Shown: positions 26,516 through 34,850, numbered from the stretch's first letter. The stretch: 64,000 nt of DNA from CAXXOK01 sp963666755 (GCA_963666755.2 CAXXGW010000009.1:1612001-1676000); one strand, 5' to 3'. The notes: generated by a model from the letters alone, not told the origin. Made by a program: numbers and translations.

Positions 26516-26573
26516 GAAAACCACAACAAACAAGCGGAATCACAGTTTACAATGACAGAAGGCGGGGATTCTA

Positions 26574-27245
26574 TTGAAGGTCGGCCTTATTTATACCAGC
26601 ACAACGCCGGAACTGATTGAGCTGGTGGAACGTGAAGTGCATAAACAGCTGGGCGACAGCGTAGAGCTGTTCAGCCTGCAGGACCCCAGCATTTTAAGCG
26701 ATGTGCGCGATGCCGGCTATGTTACGGCGCTGCCCGCGGCCCGGTTGATCAGCCTGTTCATGCAGGCGGTGCAGGCAGGCTGCGAGGCCATTCTAAACCT
26801 CTGTTCCTCCGTTGGCGAAGTGGCCGACAGCGCGCAGAATATAGCCCGCTACATCGGCGTGCCCATCGTGCGTGTGGATGAGGAGATGTGCCGTGAAGCG
26901 GTGCGCCGGGGTACGCGCATCGGGGTGATGGCGACCCTGCCCACCACCCTTGAGCCCACGAAGAATACGGTTAAGCGCGTTGCGCGCGAAATGGGGAAGC
27001 ATGTGCAGCTGGTGGACTGTCTGGTAGAGGGCGCCTTCGGCCTGAATCAGGATCAGTTCAAAGCCCGCATGAGCGCCTCCGCCGCCACCATCGCCGATCA
27101 GGTGGATGTGATCCTCTTTGCGCAGGGCTCCATGGCCTACTGTGAGGAATACATCGCCGAACTGCATCATAAAATTGTTCTTTCCAGCCCGCGTTTTGGC
27201 GCAGCAGAGTTGAAGAAGGCCCTGATCGCCAAAGGCGTGCTGTAA
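26574..27245 (+). CDS. Aspartate/glutamate racemase superfamily protein
   Basis: A 223-residue protein of the Asp/Glu/hydantoin racemase fold. MKVGLIYTSTTPELIELV starts the first domain. The first catalytic Cys is in ILNLCSSVGEVAD. The position usually holding the second Cys reads ILFAQGSMAY, so it is missing, and a simple two-base racemase mechanism is doubtful. It begins with TTG 26574, with GGCGGGGATT upstream. It is first in the long operon with TRAP, BKACE and shell genes. Isomerase, decarboxylase-like or lyase-type activity on a carboxylate are alternatives. Confidence 0.85.
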   Translation: MKVGLIYTSTTPELIELVEREVHKQLGDSVELFSLQDPSILSDVRDAGYVTALPAARLISLFMQAVQAGCEAILNLCSSVGEVADSAQNIARYIGVPIVRVDEEMCREAVRRGTRIGVMATLPTTLEPTKNTVKRVAREMGKHVQLVDCLVEGAFGLNQDQFKARMSASAATIADQVDVILFAQGSMAYCEEYIAELHHKIVLSSPRFGAAELKKALIAKGVL

Positions 27246-27558
27246 CGCTGTTTCTTTTCCCTGCACAGTTCGAATGGTTTCTGTTTTTATCCTAAGCATG
27301 CCGTGCTCGTAGCGCGAAAAGGTTCCGGGGGCGAACGGGCGACAACGGACACAGGCTTCCGACCGTTTCTCCTATCCGTAGAAAAGCAAGCCTGCGCAGA
27401 TGGATGGATACCGCAACGGAGGCACATGGCTGCGGTACAAACTGTAAGGTCAAGCAGAATCCGTTTGCATAAATTGCGTGTACACGTCCGCGCAGCCAAA
27501 ATCGGTTCTTGCCGGGGGTGAAGCCCGGTGATCAATACTATAAGGAGGCATATCCCAA
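27246..27558 (+). other. Intercistronic region before the second DctP gene
   Basis: 313 bp with no coding potential that I can support. A small CCGGG/CCCGG hairpin (about 27513-27530) precedes the strong AAGGAGG ribosome site of dctP. No clear promoter was found. Confidence 0.4.
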
Positions 27559-28557
27559 ATGAAAAAGGTACTTGCGCTCGTTATCTCGGTTACCCTGCTC
27601 ATGACGCTGTTCGCAGGCCTGACCATCGCCAGCGCCGAGGGCGGCATCGTGCTCAAACTGGGCTTCTCCACGAACGAAGAGGATCCCCGTGCCATCGCAG
27701 CCAAGCAATTTGCGGAAGAAGTGGCCGCAAAGACCAGCAACGCCGTTACCGTGGAACTGTATCCCTCCGGTCAGCTGGGCGGCGATGCCGATCTGATCAA
27801 CTCCATCGCGCTGGATTCCGGCACTGTGGATATCATCATCACCGATGCATCCAACTTTGCTACGTATGAGCCGAAGATGGGCGTCTCCGCGCTGCCCTTC
27901 CAGTTCGCCGATTTCGACGAAGCGTGGGCGTTCATGGACAGCGAAGTCGAGGCCGCGGCCGAAGCATCGCTGGTGGATATGAACATGCGCGTGCTGACCC
28001 ACTACTGCAACGGGTTCCGTTGCGTAACCAACTCCAAGGGCCCCGTCAACTCCCCTGACGACATGAAAGGCATGCTCATCCGCACGCCGGAGAACCCCGT
28101 GATCATGGCCACCATGACCGCGCTGGGCGCCAACCCCCAGCCGCTGAGCTTTTCCGAACTCTATCAGGCGCTGCAGCAGGGCACCTATGACGCGCAGGAG
28201 AACCCGATCCCCGTGATCTACAACAACCATCTTTATGAAGTGCAGGCTTACCTGAGCGTGACCAACCACATCTATTCCGGCATGTGCTTCACCATCGCAG
28301 AAAGCACCTGGAAGAAGCTCAGCGCCGAGCAGCAGGAAATCGTACAGGCTGCCGCCACCGCGTCCGCCGCGGCAGACCGCGAAATGAACAAGCAGCAGAC
28401 CACCGATCTGGTCAGCAAGCTGGAAGAAGCCGGCATGAAGATCAACTACCCCGACCTTGCGCCCTTCGCCGCCGCTACCGCGAGCGTGCTGACCGACAAA
28501 GCCGCCACCTACGGCGATCTGTTGGATAAGCTTGCCGCGTGGAAAGCTGCCCGCTAA
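27559..28557 (+). CDS. dctP: TRAP transporter solute-binding protein (DctP), second system
   Basis: A 332-residue protein with a 26-residue Sec signal peptide (MKKVLALVISVTLLMTLFAG then an ASA site), no lipobox. Mature TRAP features: LKLGFSTNEEDPRAIAAKQFAEEV, LYPSGQLGGDADLINSI, the substrate-carboxylate Arg in GMLIRTPENP and QQGTYDAQENP. These are typical of the sugar-acid/dicarboxylate-binding group. AAGGAGGCATATCCCAA precedes ATG 27559. It should define the entry substrate of the microcompartment operon. Confidence 0.94.
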   Translation: MKKVLALVISVTLLMTLFAGLTIASAEGGIVLKLGFSTNEEDPRAIAAKQFAEEVAAKTSNAVTVELYPSGQLGGDADLINSIALDSGTVDIIITDASNFATYEPKMGVSALPFQFADFDEAWAFMDSEVEAAAEASLVDMNMRVLTHYCNGFRCVTNSKGPVNSPDDMKGMLIRTPENPVIMATMTALGANPQPLSFSELYQALQQGTYDAQENPIPVIYNNHLYEVQAYLSVTNHIYSGMCFTIAESTWKKLSAEQQEIVQAAATASAAADREMNKQQTTDLVSKLEEAGMKINYPDLAPFAAATASVLTDKAATYGDLLDKLAAWKAAR

Positions 28558-28589
28558 GCACAGGGGAAAACAAACCTCCAGTGATCCAT

Positions 28590-28626
28590 GCGGGGAGGCA
28601 AGTGGCGCTGCCGCTCGCCTCCCCGC
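28590..28626 (+). terminator. Intercistronic hairpin after second DctP gene
   Basis: GCGGGGAGGC (28590-28599) pairs with GCCTCCCCGC (28617-28626), with further pairing inside. GTTGTTTTG follows. Partial termination or 3'-end protection of the abundant dctP message is likely, since the operon continues. Confidence 0.6.
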
Positions 28627-28660
28627 GTTGTTTTGAGCCCCCCCAGAAAGGACGGGTTCC

Positions 28661-29155
28661 ATGCTCAAGATTCAGAAATGGACTGACCGGATTGCCACGT
28701 TCGTGTCGGTAGCCATGTGCGCAATCATGATGGTTATCCTTTTGGCCAATGTTATTCTGCGCTATATCCCCGGCATCGGCGGCTTTGCGTGGTATATGGA
28801 GAGCAGCCAGTATCTCAACGTCTGGTCGATGTTCATCATCGGAATCGCCATCACTGTGCGCGGAGATCACCTGCGCGTGAATCTGGTAGAGGATCTGTGT
28901 GCTAAAAACCCGACGCTGCATAAGATTCAAAAAAGCGTCGTCAGCCTCCTGATGGTTTTATTCTATGCTTTGCTTACCTACAGCAGCTTTGTGCTTTCTA
29001 CCAAGGCGCGCCAGGTGATTTCCACCATGCCGCGTTTCAAGATGGCGCATGTGTATATGATGATCCCCATCGCCTGTGCGCTGTGTTGCCTTGCCGCGCT
29101 GGTGGATTGGGTAATCGACCTGCAAAAAACCGGGAAGGAGGTGGACGCGCAATGA
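28661..29155 (+). CDS. dctQ: TRAP transporter small permease (DctQ), second system
   Basis: 164 residues with four membrane segments. It shows LANVILRYIPGIGGFAWYMESSQYLNVWSMFIIGIAITVRGDHLRVN split over TM2/TM3, and MAHVYMMIPIACALCCLAALVDW in TM4. AAAGGACGGG lies ahead of ATG 28661. The stop overlaps the DctM start (ATGA). Confidence 0.92.
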   Translation: MLKIQKWTDRIATFVSVAMCAIMMVILLANVILRYIPGIGGFAWYMESSQYLNVWSMFIIGIAITVRGDHLRVNLVEDLCAKNPTLHKIQKSVVSLLMVLFYALLTYSSFVLSTKARQVISTMPRFKMAHVYMMIPIACALCCLAALVDWVIDLQKTGKEVDAQ

Positions 29156-30429
29156 TAGCCTGGCTTCTGATTTCGTTTTTTACGCTGCTGGTGCTGGGCG
29201 TACCGATCGCCGGCGCGCTTGGGCTGTCGGCCATCGGCGGTGTGCTGCTGCTTGGCGGCGGCAATGTTGTAACGGTTGCACAGCGTATGTTTGAAGGCAT
29301 GAACAGCTTTGCACTTTTAGCGATTCCGTTGTATACTTTTGCTGGTTTCACCATGAGCAAGGGAGGCATCTCCAAGCGGCTCATGGATTTCTGCTACTCG
29401 CTGGTAGGGCATTTCTACGGCGGCCTCGCGCATGTGAATGTGCTGACCTCCATGATTTTTGCCGGCATCTCCGGCAGCGCCGTAGCGGATACCGCGGGGG
29501 TTTCCGGCATGTTTATGCCGGAAATGGTGCGCAAGGGGTACTCCAAGAAGTTTACCGTCTCGGTCACCGCGATTTCGTCCACCATCGGCATTGTGATTCC
29601 GCCGAGCATCCCCATGGTCGTCATTGCGGGCATCTGCGGCATCTCCACCGGCAAGCTGTTTCTGGGTGGGATGCTCCCGGGCATTCTGCTGGGGGTTTCG
29701 CAGATGGTGGTGTCTTACTTCATCGCCAAGAAGGAGAATGTTCCGCGCGAGGAAGGGCACACCAGCGTCAAGGCCATTCTGCACGGGCTGCGGGGCAGCC
29801 TTCCGGCCTTGCTGATGCCGATTATCATCGTCGGTTCGATCGTTTCGGGCATGGTATCGCCCACCGAGGCGGGCGTAATCGCCGTGGTGTACGGGCTTGT
29901 GGCGGGCGGTCTGGTCTACCGTGAACTGAAGTGGGACGACATCAAGTTCGCCTTCCGTGAAACAGTCAAGACCAGCGGCAAGATTTTTATCGTGATCGGC
30001 ACGGCCAAGCTCTATACGGTGTTGTTAACCACCGCCGGGTTTGACAAATGGGTCAGCAACACCATGCTGGGCTTCACCACCAACCCGCAGCTCATTCTGG
30101 TGATGATCCTCTTGATCTTCTTCATTGTGACGATGTTCATGGAGTCGATCGCAACGCTGACGCTGTTTATGCCCATCATCTACCCCATTGCCATCTCCGT
30201 GGGCATTGACCCGATTGTGCTGGGCGTGTTGATTACGGTCATCATCGGCGTTGGGCTGGTCACGCCCCCGGTGGGGATGTGCATCTATGTGGCGTGCGAC
30301 CTGATGAAGGTACGCGTAGGCTCCGTCATGAAAACGCTCTCGTTCTTTTTAGTGGCAACGTTTGTGTGCATCGCGCTGATGGTGATTTTCCCGGACATCA
30401 TCCTGCTGCCGACGCACTTGATGCATTAA
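29152..30429 (+). CDS. dctM: TRAP transporter large permease (DctM), second system
   Basis: A 425-residue, roughly 11-12-helix protein: FAGFTMSKGGISKRLMDF, GGLAHVNVLTSMIFAGISGSAVADTAG, SSTIGIVIPPSIPMVV, GSIVSGMVSPTEAGV and VGLVTPPVGMCIYVA are classical DctM motifs. ATG 29152 is used because it overlaps the DctQ stop. The open frame extends upstream into dctQ without meaning. With DctP and DctQ it makes a complete importer, the second in the window. Confidence 0.95.
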   Translation: MIAWLLISFFTLLVLGVPIAGALGLSAIGGVLLLGGGNVVTVAQRMFEGMNSFALLAIPLYTFAGFTMSKGGISKRLMDFCYSLVGHFYGGLAHVNVLTSMIFAGISGSAVADTAGVSGMFMPEMVRKGYSKKFTVSVTAISSTIGIVIPPSIPMVVIAGICGISTGKLFLGGMLPGILLGVSQMVVSYFIAKKENVPREEGHTSVKAILHGLRGSLPALLMPIIIVGSIVSGMVSPTEAGVIAVVYGLVAGGLVYRELKWDDIKFAFRETVKTSGKIFIVIGTAKLYTVLLTTAGFDKWVSNTMLGFTTNPQLILVMILLIFFIVTMFMESIATLTLFMPIIYPIAISVGIDPIVLGVLITVIIGVGLVTPPVGMCIYVACDLMKVRVGSVMKTLSFFLVATFVCIALMVIFPDIILLPTHLMH

Positions 30430-30483
30430 GCACCGGCGCATCGGATGCGCCTGTCGGCAATCTGAAAAAAGGGATGTCGTAAC

Positions 30484-31164
30484 GTGCAAAAGAGATCCGT
30501 GGTAGACCAGGTGATGGAAAGCATCATTCAGGACATCATTGAAGGTCGGCTTTCCCCCGGCGACCGCCTCCCGACCGAAACGGAGCTCAGCCGCCGCATG
30601 GGCGCGGGCCGCAATTCCGTGCGGGAAGCCATCAAGAAGCTGGAGGCTTACGGCGTCTGTTATATCCGGCGTGCGGACGGCACCTTCGTTAATGAGCAGT
30701 ACAGCCAGAAGATGCTGGATCCGATCCTCTACAGCATCATTCTGCAAAAAAACAGCTGGAACGATTTTGTGGAGATGCGCCGGGTGATCGACACCGGCAC
30801 GCTGCACGTGGTCGTGGGGCGGCAGGGCCTCCCCGCCAACCTGCAGGACCTGCGCGCGGCGCTCACGGCGTTGGAGAAAGCGGTGCGCAGCCCCCTGCCC
30901 AAGGCGGATGTGATTATGGATTGCGATACGCATTTCCATAACCTGATTACCGAAGCCACGGGCAACCCCCAGTTGGCCAGCATTTCGGATTACGTAACGA
31001 GGCTGACCATCCCTTCCCGCGCCCGGACGCTGCAGAAAATCCTCCGGCAGGGAGATTTGGATAACTTTATCGGTCTGCACCGGCAACTGTTGGAGATTAT
31101 CGAAACCAAACGCGCCGACCTGATCGACCCTGCCGTAAACGACCATTATATGTACTGGAAATAA
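30484..31164 (+). CDS. GntR-family regulator, FadR/FCD subgroup
   Basis: 226 residues. The N-terminal winged helix reads SIIQDIIEGRLSPGDRLPTETELSRRMGAGRNSVREAIKKLEAYGV, then RRADGTFV. The helical C-terminal FCD domain includes the metal/ligand His pattern MDCDTHFHNLI and LHRQLLEII. It starts with GTG 30484, and AAAGGGATG lies about 10 nt upstream. The gene is embedded between the TRAP and BKACE genes, so it is most likely the local repressor acting at the AACATNGGATGTT sites (inference). The effector is probably the imported acid or a breakdown product. Confidence 0.93.
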   Translation: MQKRSVVDQVMESIIQDIIEGRLSPGDRLPTETELSRRMGAGRNSVREAIKKLEAYGVCYIRRADGTFVNEQYSQKMLDPILYSIILQKNSWNDFVEMRRVIDTGTLHVVVGRQGLPANLQDLRAALTALEKAVRSPLPKADVIMDCDTHFHNLITEATGNPQLASISDYVTRLTIPSRARTLQKILRQGDLDNFIGLHRQLLEIIETKRADLIDPAVNDHYMYWK

Positions 31165-31184
31165 ACCGTGAGGAGCCATGGCTC

Positions 31185-32015
31185 ATGAAAAAGATCATGC
31201 TTTCGGTCGCCCCCGTCGCCGCATCGGATATTCTCAACCAGCCGCGCGCCATCGCCCGGGAAGCTCTGGCCTGCTACCAGGCGGGGGCGAGCATGATCCA
31301 TCTGCATTGCCGTGACCTGAACGGTCAGCTGACCGACGATCTTTCCCTTCTGGAAGAAACGGTGGATTATATCCGGGAAGCCTGCCCGATTGTGATCGAG
31401 ATATCCACAGGCGGCGTATCCAACCTGACCATCGAGCAGCGTTGCCAGCCCTGTAAGCCGGACTGGATTGAGTGCAACTCGCTGAACGTCGGCTCGGTCA
31501 ACCTGGGCGACGCGGTGTACCAGAACCCGATTAAGGATGTGCGCTACTGTGTGGAGCAGATCCTCCAATACCGCAAGATACCGGAAATTGAGGTTTTTGA
31601 GGTCGGGATGATCAACACCGTGCGGGAGCTGGCCCAGCAGTATCCGTTTGTGAAACCGATCCTGTTTGCGATTGTGCTGGGGCATGGCGGGGCCATGCCA
31701 GCCACAGTGGCGGCGCTTAACACCATGCTGGAAGGATTGTATGACAACTTTCCCAACCGGGAGGATACGCTTTGGGGCATCACCGAAGCGCACCGCACCG
31801 GATGGGATTTGATCAAGGTGGCGCTGGATAAGGGTGCCAGCACCGTGCGCATCGGCTTTGAGGACAGCGACTACCTCAACCCCACCACCCGTGTGGATAA
31901 TAACGCCGCCATGATGGCGCAGCTGAGCGACATCGTGAAAAGCAAGGGGATGCTGCCCGCCACCCCCGACGAGGTGCGCACGATGCTGCACATTCCGCCC
32001 CGGGGCAAACGGTAG
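31185..32015 (+). CDS. Beta-keto acid cleavage enzyme family (BKACE, DUF849)
   Basis: A 276-residue TIM-barrel protein. The zinc-binding HLHCRD motif follows EALACYQAGASMI. Other family elements are IEISTGG, ECNSLNVGSVN, EVFEVGMI, ILFAIVLGHGGAMPAT and VRIGFEDSDYL. Family members condense a beta-keto acid with acetyl-CoA to yield acetoacetate and a new acyl-CoA (established for the family). It sits 20 bp after the GntR gene and just upstream of shell-associated genes. Its product acyl-CoA, or the substrate keto acid, links it logically to the CoA-acylating aldehyde dehydrogenase, but the direction of flow is not known. Confidence 0.92.
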   Translation: MKKIMLSVAPVAASDILNQPRAIAREALACYQAGASMIHLHCRDLNGQLTDDLSLLEETVDYIREACPIVIEISTGGVSNLTIEQRCQPCKPDWIECNSLNVGSVNLGDAVYQNPIKDVRYCVEQILQYRKIPEIEVFEVGMINTVRELAQQYPFVKPILFAIVLGHGGAMPATVAALNTMLEGLYDNFPNREDTLWGITEAHRTGWDLIKVALDKGASTVRIGFEDSDYLNPTTRVDNNAAMMAQLSDIVKSKGMLPATPDEVRTMLHIPPRGKR

Positions 32016-32065
32016 GCGGTACTCCCCCATCCAGTTTTCCCAGTACCCGGAAGGAGGCAGCGTTC

Positions 32066-32476
32066 ATGGCGAAGATTCCGGAATTTGTCATGCAATCCTA
32101 TCGGTATACCGAACGGCAGTCGGAATCCGCTCCGGCGAAGATGAAAGCCGCCGCTGCGCAGGCGGAAGGCGCGCAAGCCGTAAACCAAGCAGCGGCAAGT
32201 ACTTCTGCCGAAATGCCGGCGAGCCCGCCGTTCACACACGCATCGGCGAGTCCCCGAGCACCTGTGTCAGCCGCTGCACAAGGCATGGCTGAGCCACAGA
32301 AAGCGCAGGTCACGCAGCGGGTGATTGCCGCGGCGATCCGCAACCTGCCGGGAGAAACCGCGCCTTCTGCTCCCGCCAGACCGCACGCGTCGGCGCCCGC
32401 ACAGGCAAGTGCCGTGCCGCAGGGCTCGCGTAAGGAGCAGGTCATCGCCGAGGTAATCCGCCGCAAAATGCTTTAA
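32066..32476 (+). CDS. Low-complexity protein with two encapsulation-peptide-like helices (candidate BMC scaffold or cargo adaptor)
   Basis: A 136-residue protein that I recognise from no family. An N-terminal segment (residues 1-28) precedes Ala/Pro/Ser-rich linkers (29-77 and 95-120). Two short amphipathic helices alike in pattern lie at 78-94 (QKAQVTQRVIAAAIRNL) and 121-136 (SRKEQVIAEVIRRKML), sharing K-x-Q-V-x3-V-I. These match the style of microcompartment encapsulation peptides, and the next gene product carries one too. There is no globular domain or signal peptide. It has a GGAAGGAGG ribosome site and GC-rich codons like its neighbours. It could tether cargo to the shell or cross-link cargo, somewhat like disordered carboxysome scaffolds. 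This function is inferred. Confidence 0.75.
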   Translation: MAKIPEFVMQSYRYTERQSESAPAKMKAAAAQAEGAQAVNQAAASTSAEMPASPPFTHASASPRAPVSAAAQGMAEPQKAQVTQRVIAAAIRNLPGETAPSAPARPHASAPAQASAVPQGSRKEQVIAEVIRRKML

Positions 32477-32516
32477 CCCCGCCTGCGGGCGAGGCCGGGA
32501 AGGGACGATACGGCAT

Positions 32517-33974
32517 ATGAATATCAGTGACCAGCAGCTACAGCAAATCGTCCGGCAGGTGGTGGCCGATCTGGATCACCGGCAGCCTGCCGCCCCGCCA
32601 AAAGCGGGTGTTCGCTCTGCCTCTCCTGCCCCCGCAGCCGTTACTGGTGGGCAGGACGGCGTGTTTGAGCGCGTGGAGGACGCTGTGAACGCGGCCTACG
32701 CAGCGCAGCAGCTTTGGGTCACGCGTAAGGTGGAAGATCGCCAACGCGTAATTGAGGCTATCCGCCGGTGTGCGCGCATGCACGTGGAGGAGTGGAGCCG
32801 GCAAATCGTCGAAGAAACCGGCATGGGCCGTTATGAGGATAAGGTGGAAAAGCATCTGGCGATTATCAATAAAACGCCCGGCGCCGAGTGCCTGACCACC
32901 GATGCCATCTCCGGCGATACCGGGCTTATGCTGGAGGAGTACGGCCCCTACGGCGTTATCTGCGCCATCACCCCCACCACCAACCCGACGGAGACGATCA
33001 TTAACAATACCATCAGCATGATCGCGGGCGGCAACACTGTGGTCTTTAACGTACACCCCCGCGCCAAACGGGTAAGCGCGGAGTGCCTGCAGGCGCTGCA
33101 CCGCGCTATGGTGGAGGCGGGCGCGCCTCCAAACCTGATTACTATGACGCGGGAGCCAACCATGGATTCGGTGCATCAGCTCTCGGAAAACCCCAAGGTG
33201 CGGCTGATGGTGGGTACGGGCGGCATGGGCATGGTCAACGCGCTGTTGCGCAGCGGTAAAAAATGCGTGGGCGCGGGCGCGGGGAATCCCCCTGTGATTG
33301 TGGATGAGACGGCCGATGTGGAACTGGCCGCCCGAAAGATTTACGAAGGCGCGTCGTTTGACAACAACATCCTTTGTTTTGCCGAAAAAGAAGTTTTCGC
33401 GGTGCAGGATGTGTATGACGGGCTCCTGTTTTCCCTGTGCAAGCAGGGTGCGCACCTGATTACCCCGGAACAGACGCAAAGGCTGACCGAGATTGTCCTG
33501 AAAGCGCAGCCGGGCGGCGGCTATGAGGTCAATAAAGATTGGGTTGGGCAGGACGCAACCCGCATTTTGGATGCCATCGGCATTCAGGGAGACCCAAAGT
33601 GTCGGCTTGTGATCTGTGAAGTAGCCGCAAACCATCCGTTTGTCACGGTGGAACAGATGATGCCGGTATTGCCCATCGTGCGCTGCACAAGCTTTGAAGA
33701 AGCCGTACAGTTTGCCGTCGCTGCCGAGCACGGCAACCGGCACACCGCGTCGATTTTCAGCCAGAACGTAACCCACATGACGGTGTTTGGGCGTGCGATT
33801 GAGACTACCATTTTCGTGAAAAACAGCGCAACCAAAGCAGGGGTGGGCATTGGCGGAGAAGGGCATTGCACGATGACGATTGCCGGGCCGACGGGCGAGG
33901 GCATCACCTGTGCAAAGAGCTTTTGCAGAAGGCGGCGCTGTGTGTTGGCGGAAGGCGGTTTGCGGGTGGTGTAA
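32517..33974 (+). CDS. CoA-acylating aldehyde dehydrogenase of microcompartment type (PduP/EutE-like)
   Basis: 485 residues. Residues 3-19 (DQQLQQIVRQVVADLD) form an amphipathic encapsulation peptide, followed by a Pro/Ala-rich linker to about 45 and then the catalytic domain. Visible motifs are ITPTTNPTETIINNTISMIAGGN for cofactor/CoA binding, GAGNPPVIVDETAD, the catalytic Cys287 in NNILCFAEKEV, and the C-terminal GPTGEGITCAKSFCRRRRCVL typical of this group. It would convert an aldehyde plus CoA and NAD+ to acyl-CoA and NADH, or the reverse, inside a protein shell. It is the only clear cargo enzyme with a tag besides the preceding protein. Confidence 0.95.
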   Translation: MNISDQQLQQIVRQVVADLDHRQPAAPPKAGVRSASPAPAAVTGGQDGVFERVEDAVNAAYAAQQLWVTRKVEDRQRVIEAIRRCARMHVEEWSRQIVEETGMGRYEDKVEKHLAIINKTPGAECLTTDAISGDTGLMLEEYGPYGVICAITPTTNPTETIINNTISMIAGGNTVVFNVHPRAKRVSAECLQALHRAMVEAGAPPNLITMTREPTMDSVHQLSENPKVRLMVGTGGMGMVNALLRSGKKCVGAGAGNPPVIVDETADVELAARKIYEGASFDNNILCFAEKEVFAVQDVYDGLLFSLCKQGAHLITPEQTQRLTEIVLKAQPGGGYEVNKDWVGQDATRILDAIGIQGDPKCRLVICEVAANHPFVTVEQMMPVLPIVRCTSFEEAVQFAVAAEHGNRHTASIFSQNVTHMTVFGRAIETTIFVKNSATKAGVGIGGEGHCTMTIAGPTGEGITCAKSFCRRRRCVLAEGGLRVV

Positions 33975-34012
33975 CACAGCCGGGGCGCGATGCCGCGAAT
34001 GCGGTAGCGCCA

Positions 34013-34037
34013 CGTGCAGGCAAAGTCGTGCAGGCAA
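34013..34037 (+). repeat. Short direct repeat in the gap before the shell genes
   Basis: CGTGCAGGCAA occurs at 34013-34023 and 34027-34037 (14-bp period). It lies in a 260-bp non-coding gap that interrupts an otherwise tight operon. No promoter hexamers were convincing. Confidence 0.5.
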
Positions 34038-34234
34038 CGTGATTCATGGCTACTTCCTTCCAGCTCTGTACGCCTCCTATGCACCGATTGCGCTGTTGAA
34101 CGAGAGAGAATGACGCACATCCGTTTCCCGCCGGATGCATGTAGCGGTCGGCACGCATTTCCCCCACCCCTTATTGTTCCTATGTGTACAGGACAACCAG
34201 CATCCCCCATCAAATCTTTGGAGGAGGAACCCAC

Positions 34235-34516
34235 ATGAAAGCACTCGGTTTTGTCGAAACAAAAGGTCTGGTTGGCAATGTAGAAGCGACGGACGCCATG
34301 CTCAAGGCCGCCAATGTGGAATATGTCGGCAGCGATACCATCGGCGCCGGACTCGTAACCGTGATCGTACAGGGTGAAGTCGGCGCGGTCAAGGCAGCTG
34401 TGGAGGCCGGGGAGGCCGCCGCCAACCGCGTGGGCGAGCTGCTTTGCAGCCACGTGATCCCCCGCCCGCACGCGGATATGGCGCAGATCATGCCCCCCAA
34501 GAGCAACGTTAAATAA
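34235..34516 (+). CDS. BMC-H shell protein (PduA/EutM-like), first copy
   Basis: A 93-residue single BMC domain: ALGFVETKGLVGNVEATDAML, then NVEYVGSDTIGAGLVTVIVQGEVGAVKAAVEAGEAAA and the typical end SHVIPRPHADM. It would form flat hexamers tiling shell facets. The pore loop reads IGAGL, where PduA has IGSGL. ATG 34235 has GGAGGAGGAACCCAC upstream, one of the strongest ribosome sites here, as expected for an abundant shell subunit. It is followed 28 bp later by a second BMC-H gene. Confidence 0.97.
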   Translation: MKALGFVETKGLVGNVEATDAMLKAANVEYVGSDTIGAGLVTVIVQGEVGAVKAAVEAGEAAANRVGELLCSHVIPRPHADMAQIMPPKSNVK

Positions 34517-34544
34517 TTCCACAGCTTGAGAGGAGATTCGAACA

Positions 34545-34850
34545 ATGCCGGACAAAAACGTTCTGGAAAGCGGAAAACTGCAGGCGCTTGGCATGGTGGA
34601 AACCTACGGCCTGACCGCAAGCTATGAGGCGGCTGATGCAATGCTGAAAGCCGCCAATGTATCGCTGGTCAGGCAGGAAAAAATCGGGGCCGGGATGGTC
34701 ACAGTATTTGTACAGGGCGATGTGGGCGCTGTGCAGGCCGCGGTGGAAGCCGGGCAGATGGCCGCCAAACGCCTTGGGCAGGTCATCAGCGTGCATGTGA
34801 TCCCGCGGCCGCACGGTGGCGTTGGCGAGCGCATCCCCGAATTGCAGTAA
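34545..34850 (+). CDS. BMC-H shell protein, second copy
   Basis: A 101-residue single BMC domain with an 11-13 residue N-terminal extension (MPDKNVLESGKLQ) before ALGMVETYGLTASYEAADAML. Core: EKIGAGMVTVFVQGDVGAVQAAVEAGQMAAKRLGQ, end HVIPRPHGGVGERI. It is clearly a paralogue of the preceding shell gene but diverged, so mixed hexamers or facets with different pores are likely. AGAGGAGATTCGAACA precedes ATG 34545. Confidence 0.97.
   Translation: MPDKNVLESGKLQALGMVETYGLTASYEAADAMLKAANVSLVRQEKIGAGMVTVFVQGDVGAVQAAVEAGQMAAKRLGQVISVHVIPRPHGGVGERIPELQ

Noticed and set aside
32538..34037. Long antisense open frame over the CoA-acylating aldehyde dehydrogenase
   Set aside because: Low-complexity His/Arg-rich translation with no family. 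The sense strand carries a complete PduP-like enzyme.
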